64,000 nt of DNA from assembly GCA_949592205.1 (NCBI GenBank), contig CATIUR010000005.1, positions 134,809,277 to 134,873,276 of the forward strand, read 5' to 3'. The notes under the pieces were generated by a model, which had not been told where the DNA came from, did no database searches, and saw nothing but the letters and a program-made list of their open reading frames with translations. Shown here one piece after another: positions 42,801 to 55,661 of the stretch; positions within the stretch are counted from its first letter, which is position 1; every line of letters begins with the position of its first letter. The translations under genes and the position numbers were made by a program. This stretch comes from Helichrysum umbraculigerum (taxonomy: Eukaryota; Streptophyta; Magnoliopsida; Asterales; Asteraceae).

Positions 42801-45800
42801 TATAATCAAGCAACAAGAATATGATTATGATATTACCTTCTCCAGGCCAGAATCAGTGAGGTGTATAGACATGCCAAAAACATATGCTACTGAAGATCGT
42901 TGCATCCCATCGTCACCCACACCAGCAGATATAGAAGTTGCCCAGCCTTTAGCTTTTAAAGAGAAGAGCAAGCTTCCTCTGCCCTCTGTACATAAGTCAA
43001 TTCTAATTAAATTCATCAATCTTCCCAAGACCCCAATACCTTAAAAGTAAATTATAATGACAATGAAATGATACAAAGTTTGTGGAGCTAAGCATGATAT
43101 TTATCAGAGGATTATGAAGCAAAACAATCAAACCTTAATTGATTTCCCATAACCAAGACTTCAACTCACTTAAAACTATAATGGTCTCTTCAAACCGGAG
43201 CAGGTTTAACAACTCTCTTGAATTAACAAATAGTGAATGGAGAGGTGAACTCGCAAACTTCATATCTTTACCAACTAGAGACGGGTCAACTACCATTAAA
43301 GGTAAGTACTTATTGATGAGCAAAAACTTATAATTGATGATCACAAAGTTTGATAACAAGGTATAAAATGGAACTCAAGCAACAGTGGAGTCATTGAGAC
43401 TATATCAGAAGGCAATGCTATTTTGTAACCATTGTTGAATAAAGCACTAACAGCTTTTATCCACATATCTAAGAAGAACAGAAAGAAAGTCACCCAACAG
43501 TTGTCATACATGTAGGTACTACTATATATTCTAGACACCAGACTTCAGCTGATGTCTGAATCTGATTTTTGTGGAGTTATAACTTATAATATCTAGCATT
43601 ATGAGTTCAATGGCATAACTTCTCTCAATGAACTTATAACTTCTAACTCCAATATGGTTAAAAAGATATATATATCTAGCCCCCATTGACCTTTACCACC
43701 AATGGAAATCATCCTTTCTATCAAGTACTCAGTAAGCACACCTAAAAGATATGAAAATAAATTGCTTTAAGATCACTTTATTTCAAGTATATAGGGTGAT
43801 GCACTCAACGAATCAAACTTAACATACACTTTACTTATTTATACTCGAATAAAATCAACACGAATATTTTCCGTTACTCAAAGCCTTTAGATTTTTCACA
43901 ATTACTTTGTACTTATTTGAACTCTTGATACAGTAGTACAATTTTGAACCCACATACAACCAACCATGCATCATTGATGCAAGCTCTTTACTAGAGTCCA
44001 GAAAAGCTAAAGATAATATATCTGGCATGATTTTACATAGAAAACCTTAAACAATGTGTATAAGATTCTTAACAAACATAGAAAACCTAAAGTGTTATCT
44101 TGGCTAAGAAGCCAAGAAAACCACGTGCACACATGGAACTATTGAAGTAATACTTCATTTCCAAATTTTCTAATTTCCTGTTTTTTACAGTGCAAAATAT
44201 ACCATTTTAAGTAAACTACATTGTAACAGAAAACAAAAAATGTGTATGATGCAAGAAAAAAAAGGAGCCAGTTTTAGGGAACATATCTACATTTTAATTT
44301 GAAACAGCTAAAGAACACATTACCATGGCCTATCAGATGTGCCAAATAGTCTTCTGCTTTCTTTACATAGTCTTTCCGAAGGCATGGCAGCGTCCATGAT
44401 AGATCGAGCATATTGACATCTTTCACGGCCTCTAAACGATAAATTTTCCCTGCACTCCAAATGGGGAGTCCTTGCTTGACTTCTGACTTTAATTCATTGC
44501 TGGACTTGACTTTGCTAAATAGCTCCAAAACCCAACTTTCAAGCACATCAAGACTTTCTGCAACACAAAAAGATGGCTCCATGATCTTCTCACAATAATG
44601 CTTATTCATAAATTAAAATGATGTTCCCTGCTAAAATTGAGGTACACATAATGATATAGGGGAACGTCGGAACAAATTGCCCATGCAGCTTTTTTCAGCT
44701 TGTTCAAGAAGTCCTGGTAATTGGAGTCATGTGGAGTTCATATACGAAAAGGATTTTCAGGTGGACAAAAAAACCAAAAAAGACAAAAAAAGAAACATAA
44801 TGCAACATTAAAAAGAAAGACTGCATCTCAATCTATGAAAGAAATTACAGCCTTATAAAAGCTAAAAAAAATGCTTCAGAGATATAGTACAAAAAGTAAT
44901 TTATAACCTAATAGAAGATATACAAAAATTGATTATAACCTGATTGGAGCCCATAATTTAATTATATTAGAAACTACCACAGTAATCAAAATATAAAATC
45001 GTCATCCTTCGAGAGGCAACCAACTCTCGGTCTCTCCCCCATGATGCCCTATTCAAATCCAATTTTCTAGGGTCAAAACAATGCATAAAACTGAACTATA
45101 TAAATACAGTTACTTAACGCCAAACAAAATACATACCTAAATTACTAATTAAACCTAGATGCAATCCCAGATGAACAGCTCGGTCTAAGAAGCATGTTCT
45201 CCATTGGTCTAAGCAGCATGCCACAGCACATCACTTTATGCTACTTCCAATGTCTTACAATTTCCAACTTTAGTTTCTTATATACAGTTGGAGCACAATG
45301 CATATATACATGGTCACACTACTATACCAATTTTTCAAGTTTGGTAGAATATCAAAGGCCTCTCATGTACTATAATATCTATTTGTACAGTTATTTAACA
45401 GGGATTATAATGATAACATATATTACATATTGTCCCTGGATGCAATCCTGGATGAAAACCTAAAACTAAGCAACATCCTCTTCATTGATCAGTATTCCAC
45501 CAGTACGATAATTTTTGCAATCTCAATGTTTACAGTTTATTGAACATTAGCTTCTTATATAAAGTATAAGCACAATTTTGCACTTATTATACCAAAGGGC
45601 CTGTGAACTTCTTGTATGTGTGTGGCCCGTCAACCAAGAGCTGCGTTCAAGTTTCAATTGAGTTGCATGTCTTATATATAATAGGTGTGTGGGGTGTGCG
45701 AGTATAGCCTTTTAAATAAACGTTTTTGCACTACCTATGCAAATTTTCTCAAGTTCAATACACTATCAAAGGCCAAAACACATAAACCTACAATTCGGCG

Positions 45801-48800
45801 TCATCAATTGAGCTACAAAGATTATTCACAATACTCCTTTTTTCTTTTTGTTTACTGTAAGCTTACCTCCCCCGATGATAACTAACTTCATCGATCCACC
45901 ATGATAAAAGTCATTGTACAATCTGAAGATTTGATCCCGTAAATTGATTCCTTTCTCCATCGCATCAACAAGACTTTTTTTATTACCTTACATACAACAA
46001 AATGGAAAAGATAAATAAGAACATGAACAGTTTTCATATTCCAAAAACATAACAGACACACTTGAGCCAAGTCTATAATCAACAAATACATTTGAAAGAA
46101 ACAAAAACAAGACTTTCGTATTAAAGGTGAAAAGATACAATTAAATGTTTACCCCAGAAAAATTGGTTGAAGGCATGACCTGGTGCTGCTGTATGGCATT
46201 GTAATTGTTGAAGTCGGCAAAGATCATTTTGCAGAGCTTGATTAAATTCTGCCATTTTTTTGTATAAATAAAGGTTGACGATAAGTGATTTGTTTTTTAT
46301 TATAGCGATTGGGTTAAAGATTAGAATCACTAAAATGGAGTGATATGACGCACCAGAATCTACAGCCAGTACTTCCCGATCCATTGCTTCAGTCTTCACT
46401 AACGGTGAAATAAAAAACTGTGAAAATCTGCGAAATTCAAAGAAAGTTTGCAATCTTATATATGAAAAATAACATATATGCAAACATAAGATTCTATAAA
46501 CAATGTGAATGTATAAGAGGCATAAGCAGAGCTTCAATCAGGAAGGCATTCCACTTGTAACAGCTAAGTAGACGAAGCACTAGAGAAGTATATAATATAA
46601 AAAACATCTTAACACTTCCAATCCTGTTTCTAAAGTTTGTAGCACTATGCATTTCCAATTGTGAGTGAGTAGGGTTAGATTAATGAGCCTGGCACCATCA
46701 AACACAAAGACAAGGTGGGATAGAGGATGCGGACAAAGTTATAAAGAAAATGCTTATAATAGCTAAGGCACAGCACGTGTAAGGGCAGGGTTTCTATAAA
46801 GCCATCATCAAACTTATCAAGTTATGTAGTCCTTCACATTTCACATATTTGGTGTCTACTAGCAAAATGGCATTACCATCTGAACTCTACAGGCAAAGCA
46901 ATGCTATTTAGCATATACTTATGTCACTCTAAGTGTCTAAAAAGGCTTACTAAGTTGCAATATGGAGATAAACTGTACTTCCCATTCCCAAGTTTCACTA
47001 AAAGCGATTGAATAATAACAATAATAATAATAATAATATAATGATATAATATCAATAATTATATAAAATAACAGATGCCGAATAAAATTTAACAAAATAA
47101 CCGTGCTATCCCAAGCAACACTCTACCAGTCAGTATGGTTTTAAATTTCTCTTGTATCTGTTTGGCAATATATCAAACTTTTAATATACATGAGGTCTTT
47201 GTTATCCTAAGACACTGAGAAAGCAGAAAAGGGTGAGAAAAACAGGAAAAAGTTCAACCTGAGAAGGAAAGCAAATAAAAGTAACGCAATTAACTCTCTT
47301 TAGCATTGGTGGTACTGCGGTAGTATACTAGTATGTGATTGTGGATTGCCATTTGCAATCTAGCATTATAGGTTCTATTCTAATTACCCCAAAATTAACA
47401 AGACCGTGAATATGAAATAACATGTACACGAAATTAACCACATGTGTAGATGAAATAATGATCAGTTGATCACACATTCATATGGCGATATACTTGAAAA
47501 GGATGTAAAGTTACCTCCTCAAAGCACCCTCGAGAAATTCTGGTTTAACTTCAAAATGGTAGCAAGTGTGCTCCACTTCTGTGTATGCATTAGAAGAGCC
47601 CCCATGCTTGGACAAGTAACTGTCATACTAGCACATGAAAGAGTTAAACGGGAAGGAAATGGATCACAAAGTTGTCGTAAAAAGATTGATTGTAGGTTTG
47701 GCATACACTATATACATATACATATACACTTATTATATATAAGCATGTAAGATTTATCAAATGTTGTGATCAACAAAAAGCCAGATCTCTATTATGTTGT
47801 TTTCCTCCTAATTCCAATCACCGAGAACTTGAATATTAAAAAATATTCTGGATATGAATATATAGAGTCTATTATTACAATATAGTAATAACATAATTTA
47901 TTTACAAAGCCATTTAGGAGGTTGTATTTATTAATAATACTCTTTGAGCAAAGCCGTTTAGGAGGTTGTATTTATTAATAATACTCTTTGAAAAAGGAAT
48001 AGATCCGTTTTGCAGATTCTTTTGAGTTTACCTGTTTGACTGATTATAGATAAAACATAACCTTCATCAACCCATTCAATAGAGTATCAGTGGACTTTCC
48101 ACCTTTACTAACAACTAAGGGGGGGCTATTTAACATCACTTCTATTGAAACACAATGAAATGGTAGATAGTGAGAAAAACCTCATTTTCATCCGGAAATT
48201 CAGCACTCCCCATGAAGAGCATGTGTTCTGCAATAAAGCATGTGATGAGCACCATTTAACCATCAAAAACAGGCCATTGAGTATTATCGCATTAATAAGA
48301 TTCTAATCATTAAAAAGGAGTTCTCAGACAGCGCTGTTAATGTGCTTCATATTAAAGCTTCGACCGCAGAATCAATATAGCCATTTCAAAATTTGTTTTG
48401 TAATATTCCCATTGACAAAACAGACTAATTGGAGTATATCAAAGAGAAAAAATATAAGTGAAACAACATCAGCTCCTTAGATATCACAAAACAAAAAATA
48501 CACGACTGACAATGTAATAGACGTTTGGCAACTCCAATCAGATGTGCATCTGAGCCAGTATGCGCATCTCATTTCAAATATTAAAAACACTCTGAAGTGT
48601 AAATCTGAAATACAGGTATAAGAGGATAAGAACAAACCAAGAAAATGTGCAAGGCCCTGTGCCTCTAGAGGATCACAAAAGCTGCCCATCCCTACACACA
48701 TAGCTGCAGCGGCCTGCAGAACAGCAGCAATGATAGTCTTTACAAGTTCAACTCAACATAATTAGCTCGATATCCATTACTTAATTTCCACATATTCGCA

Positions 48801-50123
48801 TCATATCTGAATTATCTAGATCTGAAATATTAGTAACTAGCTAACAATGACTGAATGTTATCACAACTTAGTTTTTCATGACTATAGTAGAAATTTGTTA
48901 CATTGTATTACAAAAGCAACAAAACAAAATAGTCTCCATTTCAAACTGTTAGAACCAATATTATAAAAGTCGTCGATTACACATGTTGCTGCTTCAGGAT
49001 TATGCCATATTTAGGTAAATATATCCTTACACACAGTCGTCGGAAGCCTGTGACCATAACAGTCTCCTTTATCTAAATAAAATAAATCGAAATACCTAAT
49101 TAACTCCACAGCCATTCCACATTTTCTCATTATATTTTAGATTATCAAAGATACTTGTAAGCAGCTAAACTAATGAACTTCACTACCTTTTAAATAATGC
49201 AAACTATTACGTAAGCAGCTAAAAGACGACTAATGAAATTCAATATTCACTATATTCTAAATAAATCCATAATATCTAACAAGCAACAAAAAACAACTAA
49301 TAAACTTCAGTATATTCTGAATAAATCTAGAATATTTAATAAGCAGCTAAGAACTATTACTAAACTGTAAGTTATCACATAATACTTCACACGACTATCA
49401 ATATAATAAACTGTAATATTACAATAGAAACACAACAGCCTAGTCTCCTTATAAAATGCTCGAACAAATTATAACAAACTCGTGGACTAAACATATTACT
49501 GCTCGAACAAATTTCCACATTTGGTGCTGCAACCTACGGAACTAACATCAATAACAATCCCTCCAAGTCTAATCAGATTCAACCTAATTAGCTCCACTCC
49601 ATTACCTAATTTCCACATTTTCTCATCAAGTCCTAAATCATCCAAAATATGTGTAAGCATCTAAAAACTAGTAGACAGTAAACAGAGGCTATTAAACTCA
49701 ATGTTATCGCATAGCACTTGCTATAACTACAAAATATATCATAAAAATACACATAATGATATATTTAAGTAAACGTAGCCCTAAATTTTCAATTAAATAA
49801 CTGAATATCAATTCTTAAACCTTTTTAGTCTGAGCAACATTGTCCTTCTCCTCATTTCCTTCATCATCGTCATCTTCTTCTTCTTCATCATCACCGCTGT
49901 CTTCCTCATCATCATCTTCGTCTTCTTCTTCATCATCGCTGTCGTCGTCGGCGTTTCCGTCAGTTTTGGAAGTTTCCGGCAGCCCGTCGGCGTAAATATC
50001 GGGATCATGTACAAGCAAAGCACAGAGTCCGTTCGGAAGCTGTATATATCTGTATAACCTCCGGTCGTTAGGCGATTTAACGACGATATCGTCCGACGAA
50101 AAGGTAGCAGCGCCGACCGCCAT
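36854..50123 (-). CDS. nardilysin-like M16 zinc metalloprotease, 19 exons, intact
   Basis: Exons (high to low): 50123-49821, 48713-48638, 48227-48181, 47627-47515, 46427-46354, 46248-46153, 45986-45867, 44557-44324, 42985-42837, 42719-42563, 41806-41654, 40856-40477, 40329-40180, 39593-39411, 38773-38570, 38461-38355, 38035-37882, 37734-37613, 37097-36854. They total 3066 bases, keep phase at every junction, and encode 1021 residues, the usual length of plant nardilysin-like proteins. Residues of about 55-95 form the acidic D/E-rich stretch typical of nardilysin. The zinc site is H124-F-L-E127-H128, with E205 in AVDSE as third ligand. The C-terminal half keeps the inactive M16 domain (EQLGYVV, SSPKCRRLAVRVWG). 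The family cleaves peptides, in animals N-terminal to Arg in dibasic sites; the plant substrate is unknown. The intron after exon 12 is GC-AG; the rest are GT-AG. No premature stop. Confidence 0.96.
40330..40476 (-). other. GC-AG intron of nardilysin-like gene
   Basis: The exon ends CAG and the intron starts GCAAGT, the canonical GC donor, and ends CTGCAG. Phase 0 on both sides; using any nearby GT would break the conserved reading frame (AYQ/ASVAKLE). Confidence 0.85.
40962..41001 (+). repeat. SINE-like fragment in intron
   Basis: TAGCCCATCAAC...GGTTGATTCAAGTCTCGATTGAG resembles the tRNA-derived B-box region of plant SINEs. Sister strings are at 41468-41515 and 45621-45665. No clear 3' tail or target duplication. 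Confidence 0.35.
41468..41515 (+). repeat. SINE-like fragment in intron
   Basis: GTGGTGGCCCAAC...GGTTGTGGGTTCAAGTACTC has the best B-box-like string of the three related copies. Ends are unresolved. Confidence 0.35.
45621..45665 (+). repeat. SINE-like fragment in intron
   Basis: TGTGGCCCGTCAACCAAGAG...GCGTTCAAGTTTCAATTGAG is related to 40962-41001 and 41468-41515. Confidence 0.35.
47906..47993. repeat. 44-bp tandem duplication in intron
   Basis: AAAGCC(A/G)TTTAGGAGG... through ACTCTTTGA is present twice head to tail with one difference, within the intron between exons 3 and 4. Confidence 0.85.
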
Positions 50124-50358
50124 TGATGGAGGTATAGCTATAGAGAGTAGAGAAGTTTTAGTTTGTGTAGCGAACGTTTGTTGCTTGTAAAAGTGAGGAA
50201 AATCGACTATTAACGTGCCCTACTCTCATTGACGATTGACGATATACGGAGTATTTTTTTTGGATATTTATTTCTGTTTTTCTCCTTTTCTAAAATGTTT
50301 TCCCTCAACAAAAGAATAACAAAATGACGAAAATCTCCCTATATATAACTAAACCATA

Positions 50359-51404
50359 TATAACTAAGACAAAATTACACGGTTCGTCCCTCTGGTTTAC
50401 CCAAAATTACACGGGTCGTCCTTGTAAGTTTTTTTTGGCACTGGTCATCCCTGTGGTTGTGTGATGTTGCACGGTAGTCCCTATCGCTAACGACCGTTAA
50501 TTAAGTCCGTTAAATCATGTCATGTGCAGAGCAAGTGAGTGTATAATAGTCATTTTAGTATTATAAAGGACTACGATTGTAATTTCAAAAACACAGGGAC
50601 CATCCTTGTAATTTTTTAATTCCTCATTTTTTTTTAACTTTTTTTCAAAAAAAAATTTTTTTAAATTGTTTTCCAAAATTTTTTTTTTTCAAAAACTTTT
50701 TTCCAAATTTTTTTTAAAAAAAATTTTTATGAATTTTTTTTCACTATTTCCGTGTCGTGGGGTGAAGGTAGGTGAGGTTGGGGGAAGAAAAAGATAGGAG
50801 ATGAAGAAAATAAAGTGGATGGGTCAAAATGTAAAGACAATTTCTTTTCTTTTTTTAATTTTTTTTCTAAAATTTTTTTTTTTTAAATTCAAGAAAAAAG
50901 TTTTTTGAAAAAAAAAATTGAATTTTTTTTTTTTAAGTTTTAAAAAAATTTGAATTTTTTTTTTGAAAAAAAGATTTAAAAAAAATTTTGAATTTTTTTT
51001 TTTAAAAAAAAGATTTAAAAAAAATTGAATTTTTTTTTTTAAAAAAAAATTGAATTTTTTTTTTTTTAAAAAAATTTTGAAATTTTTTTGTAAAAAAAGA
51101 TTTTTTTAAAAAAATTTGAAAAAAATTTAAAAATATGAAGAATTAAAAAATTACAAGGATGGTCCCTGTGTTTTCGAAATTACAATTGTAGTCCTTTATA
51201 ACACTAAAATGACTATTATACCCTCACATGCTCTGCACATGACATGATTTAACGGACTTAATTAACGATCGTTAGCGATAGGGACTACCCGTGCAACATC
51301 ACGCAACCACAGGGATGACCAGTGCCAAAAAAAACTTGCAAGGACAACCCGTGTAATTTTGGGTAAACCACAAGGACGAACCGTGTAATTTTGTCTATAA
51401 CTAA
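50359..51404. mobile_element. MULE-type fold-back element with 9-bp TSD
   Basis: TATAACTAA occurs exactly at 50359-50367 and 51396-51404. Between them, 50368-51395 begins GACAAAATTACACGG and ends CCGTGTAATTTTGTC, with terminal inverted repeats of roughly 270-290 bp. A 9-bp duplication and long TIRs are the signature of Mutator-like elements. There is no transposase; the centre (about 50630-51130) is an extreme A-run/T-run sequence. It lies just upstream of the nardilysin-like gene. Confidence 0.9.
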
Positions 51405-51461
51405 ACCACCAACTAGAAAAACCCATGTGGCAGCTTTTTATTGTTGACAAATCAACAAAAA

Positions 51462-51722
51462 AATCTATTTGGAGTTCAAATATTAGTTCAAGGAGACTTT
51501 TAAGTGTCAAGTCACCATTCAATCAGATCGTTCAATTAGACTTTCTTTCATAATGGGACACCACTCGACCCAACTTATTCATCACTTCCTATTTGCAAAC
51601 CAAATGGCCTATTATCTATCCTCTTTCTTTTTTCATTCAACCGTAGACCGGTAGGCCGTAGTATCAAAAATTCTTGGCCGACTTCCAATCGCGACTTCCG
51701 ATCACCTTCAATAATAATATGG
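51462..51722 (+). repeat. dispersed repeat, copy 1
   Basis: It runs from AATCTATTTGG to ATAATAATATGG and matches 57056-57318 in the same direction at roughly 88-90% by eye. There is no coding signal, no terminal repeats and no family recognised. Confidence 0.85.
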
Positions 51723-52682
51723 CCAAATTCCGATCGACTTTAATAATTAATGGCGGCTTTCCTAATCTTCTTATGTATTGATTTTATTAATATCTATTTG
51801 ATATTTTGATGAATGAATGATTTGGTGTAGGAAATTAAAAAGGTACCATTAATTTTTGTATGAAATCAACTACTTCGTTGGCATCCAAATCAAAAATATA
51901 TATATGGGGCTTCTAAACATAAGTATCATACATAATGTCAGCAATTTCTCAATTTGATTTCCTAAGTTGGTTATTAAAATTTTAATGTCTTTTTTTTTCT
52001 TTTTCTCTCTTTTCTTAATTAATTTTTATTAGTTGCATAAACAGTGTAATTTAGGTTGAAGAACGCCACCTGGCATCTCGTTTAATCTACCATTTTTTTT
52101 TCAAAAAGGATAATTTATTAATACAAAATTGTTCATATGGAAACTTATAAATGCACAATTATTTATATGGAAACTTTATAATGCAACTTATTTGTTAGAT
52201 ACGCTCTTATTTAACATCCCAAATATATCATTTACCAAATCATTCTGCATTTTTGTCAATATATAAAATATGTTCCATATTCTAATTTGTCTGAAAAATT
52301 CAAAAGCTATTCAGTAACCCTTAATCGTCACCTTTAGGTAAATCTTTCTCAAGATTGTGAACTCCTAGAAAATTGGCTTTTATACATTCATAGTAATAGT
52401 AATTTGGATTCCTATTAAAAAGGGATATCAAATTAACTGTCTTTCAGTATTGATTACATATCATTCTTATGTATACTTGTGTTTAAACTCGTGTTTTTCT
52501 GAATCAGTATTTGTTTTGATGATGCTTTATCATTAGTTACTTGATTGTGCTTAAACTCATGTTTTTGCAAATCAGTATATGTCTTGATGATGTTTTATCT
52601 TTATTCAATAGTTACTTGATTATTGTACGCTATTTTTTAACACACCTTCAACCTAATACATCTTTGTAGGTAGCAAAGAGCC
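51723..52682. other. intergenic, nothing recognised
   Basis: AT-rich sequence. The TGTTTTTCTGAATCAGTAT string near 52491-52620 is loosely repeated twice. No gene supported. Confidence 0.5.
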
Positions 52683-53260
52683 ATGAATTCCTCTGTTACT
52701 TTCCTCAAGAATCTCTCCCCAATGAGTAAGAATCCACAAATCAAATTCCGAGTGATTCATGTTTGGAAACAACCACCAAAAGGTCGAAACAAAGAAGAAA
52801 CTATAGAGTTTTTGCACCTTGATGAACAGGTTATTATAATATTACCTATACCTTTTTTATGTATGTTTGTATGTTTCTCATTGATATGTTTTTGCACCTC
52901 ACTTATAGTCAAATATTGATTGAAACTTCATATAACACCCCATTTTCTAGAATCATTTTTTTTTAATACAATACTTCAGAAGCGTAGGTCAACATACATT
53001 AATAATCTACATTATACATTATATATGAAAGTTATACTATTTCAATTCTCAACAACTCAAATCGGGTGTTATATAATTCAAAACATAACTTGGACTTATT
53101 TCCAAAACAAATATCAGAGTAAGGCTTGGTCAAACATTCCGTCCCAAACAAAGCTTCTTGCCCAGCCTGTTATATCAAAATTATAACCTGTAAGAAATAG
53201 GGTGGTGGGATTAGCATAAAGCTAAGTGAGTGAATAAATAACCAACAGCCCAACTTAGCA

Positions 53261-53371
53261 TAACAACCCTGTTTACAGCAAATAATCGTAAACACATAAC
53301 AACCCTGTTTACAGCAAAAGCATCGTAAACACATATCAACCCTTTTTACAGCAAAAGCATCGTAAACACAT
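53261..53371. repeat. three ~36-bp tandem units in solo LTR
   Basis: TAACAACCCTGTTTACAGCA...ATCGTAAACACA is repeated three times with few changes. Confidence 0.85.
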
Positions 53372-54518
53372 AGCGTCAAAGAGGATCGGTGGTCCTTGAG
53401 GTACCCTCATGCCGCGGTGGCCCTCCAAGAACACTTAAAACCCAACTGTAGGCCAATACAGCGGTTAACCGATAGCTTGTTGCTATTTCCACACACGACA
53501 TAGGTTCCCATTAACGATATGTACAAGGAACCCCAACCCAGTCAGCCAAACAATAGCAATCAAGCCCAACCCACGCTGACCTCTGAATAAATCGCATAAT
53601 GTCCAATGGCCACGTATCACATAATCCATAATCATCATGGCATTATGTCAGACTAAATAGTCTATCAACAACAATAATATCATGGCAGACTAAACAGACT
53701 ATAAACAGTAAAACTACATTTACCCGTTGTAACCAAACATTTTACAACTAGATCACACTGAGGATTACAGATCTACTCACCGTTACCTCAGCCGATAGCT
53801 CAGAAGTCTAATATTACTGAGCTTTCTCCCGTATATGAGAATACAATTAAATAATGAGTTAGTAACTCGTCTCATAACATATAACTCATTTCATAATTAC
53901 ATAACCTATTTCGATACATAGTATCAAAATAATAAACAATAACATGTTATAACAACTCAGTCAAATCATTAGTTAATAATGATAAACAACTCATCATTTC
54001 AACTTTAGTTTATAACTTAATTCAAGTTCATAACATCAATCCTTACAATCACCAAGTTATAATATCAATTATAACTACTCAATTATATTGAAATCAAATG
54101 TCTCAATATGCATGATCAACATAACAAACAATAATTGAATTGTATCATTCATACTAGGTTACATTTAATAATTTACTCAATTATCTAGTTCCAATTTATC
54201 ATCATAGCATATCTACCCAAACAGGTAATCTCTGAGATCAGAGAAAACAAAAGTCCAATCCGAAATGTAATCAAAAAGTCCCGAAACGAGGTTCAAAAAC
54301 TGAAAAATGCCATTTTCGGCCCCTAAACGACCCCGAAAGGCCTAAAACCGCCTAGGCTCATTTTAAAGAGTTTTGATCATTGGACCGTTTTCGAGTAACC
54401 ATGTGAATTTCAGCCCAATCCGGTATAATAAAAATTTATCAAATTCAAGTGTCGCTAAAAGTACACCTAAAACACTTGTGCACTTTTGAAATCTGCAAAA
54501 CAAAATTTTGCCTAGTAC

Positions 54519-54595
54519 CCGCCGGGTAAGGTGATTACTCGCCGGGTAACCCACAAAACCAACTACCCGCCGGGTAGAATGGTATCAGCCAGGTA
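54519..54595. repeat. TACCCGCCGGGTA near-palindromes in solo LTR
   Basis: Three clear and one degraded ACCCG-C-CGGGT units lie within 80 bases. In the LTR's own minus orientation they are in the transcribed leader. Confidence 0.6.
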
Positions 54596-55661
54596 AATCC
54601 ATTTCCAGCGACATGCAACTTTCTGCATAACCTAGAAACCGAATTTTATACCCAAAATCGTCAAATTTAGCTTCCCAATCACTCTAACAAGCTTATTAAC
54701 ATCACATAACATCATATTAACAACTTTTCAGTTTCTAATATCATACACAATCAATAACCCGCATAATCAAACTTTTAGGTTAAACCAAAGAAAGATTTTA
54801 AACTTACACATGATGTAGGAAGAAGATAGAAATGATGAATTAAATGTTCTAAGCTTGAATTGAGGAACCAATTTAATAATTTCATGTTCCTGGTTTGAAT
54901 CACAAAGCCACAGGAACGAGTTATGTTTTCTGTTTTAGGAAATGAGGAGTTAGAAACAAATTGGGAAAGGTTAGGGAATTTAAGTCGGCTCCCTTTCAAA
55001 CCGACATAGTATACCATTTAAAATTAGTCAACTTCTAAACCTATTGTCTAGAACCTAAAAACCATTTACGATTCCAACAATATTATTTTACCTTCAACTG
55101 TATAAAGTTAAAACAATCAATAATTTACTAGTCACAATAAGTCATTTGACTTTTTGACTAACCATTCACAATAAACATAATAAACAAACTAATTTCCTAA
55201 TACATTAAATAATAATTTAAAGCTAGGAAATTACCAAATTACCACTAGACCCATAAGGTGGGTGTTACACTTCAGATTATTTGTTAACAAAACATTATCA
55301 TGAATATAATTTTGTTATCAATTTACTTATATAGTTGTATATTGAGTCAATGTTTCTTACACTTACTGACTTTTGCATTTTTAAATGGTATATGTAGGGA
55401 GACAAGATACATGCTACTATTCTTATTGGCTTATTTGATAGTGTTGCTAAACTACTCTTCTACCAATCTACAGTGACACATTAAATATTCCTAATCAGCT
55501 AATTTAGGGGAACTCTATTGCAAATCCGTAAGTGACGGGTGAAATTTGTTATTTTGGTCTTTATGGTCTTCCATTTTCTGTATTTTAATGGGTCCTGGAT
55601 TTGGTTTACATTAGGTTTCAACAATCTATACCATTTTGGAAAAATATTTAACCAAGTGGTG

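Larger units (their letters stand above)
52931..55269 (-). mobile_element. solo LTR, Tekay-like, in RPA-like intron
   Basis: On the + strand it begins TATAACACCCC and ends GGGTGTTACA, flanked by CTTCA at 52926-52930 and 55270-55274, a perfect 5-bp duplication. On the minus strand the start is TGTAACACCC; the other end has decayed from CA to TA. No coding sequence. It contains three 36-bp tandem units (53261-53371) and near-palindromes TACCCGCCGGGTA (54519-54595). Confidence 0.88.
52683..55478 (+). pseudogene. RPA1-like gene fragment, two exons, LTR in intron
   Basis: Exon 1 (52683-52828) starts ATG and reads LKNLSP, KFRVIHVWKQPP, LHLDEQ, then a GT donor. Exon 2 (from 55397, after TATGTAG) reads GDKIHATI and soon stops. 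The joint LDEQ/GDKI is the start of the first OB-fold of plant replication protein A large subunits, which bind single-stranded DNA; such fragments are common and are also carried by Helitrons. Only about 75 residues remain, so it is a truncated copy. The intron was enlarged by a solo LTR at 52931-55269. Confidence 0.65.

Noticed and set aside
49808..50023. Lys/Met-rich minus-strand ORF
   Set aside because: Alternative frame of the acidic exon 1 of the nardilysin-like gene.
52920..53186. 88-codon ORF
   Set aside because: It starts in flanking sequence and runs into the solo LTR; no domain.
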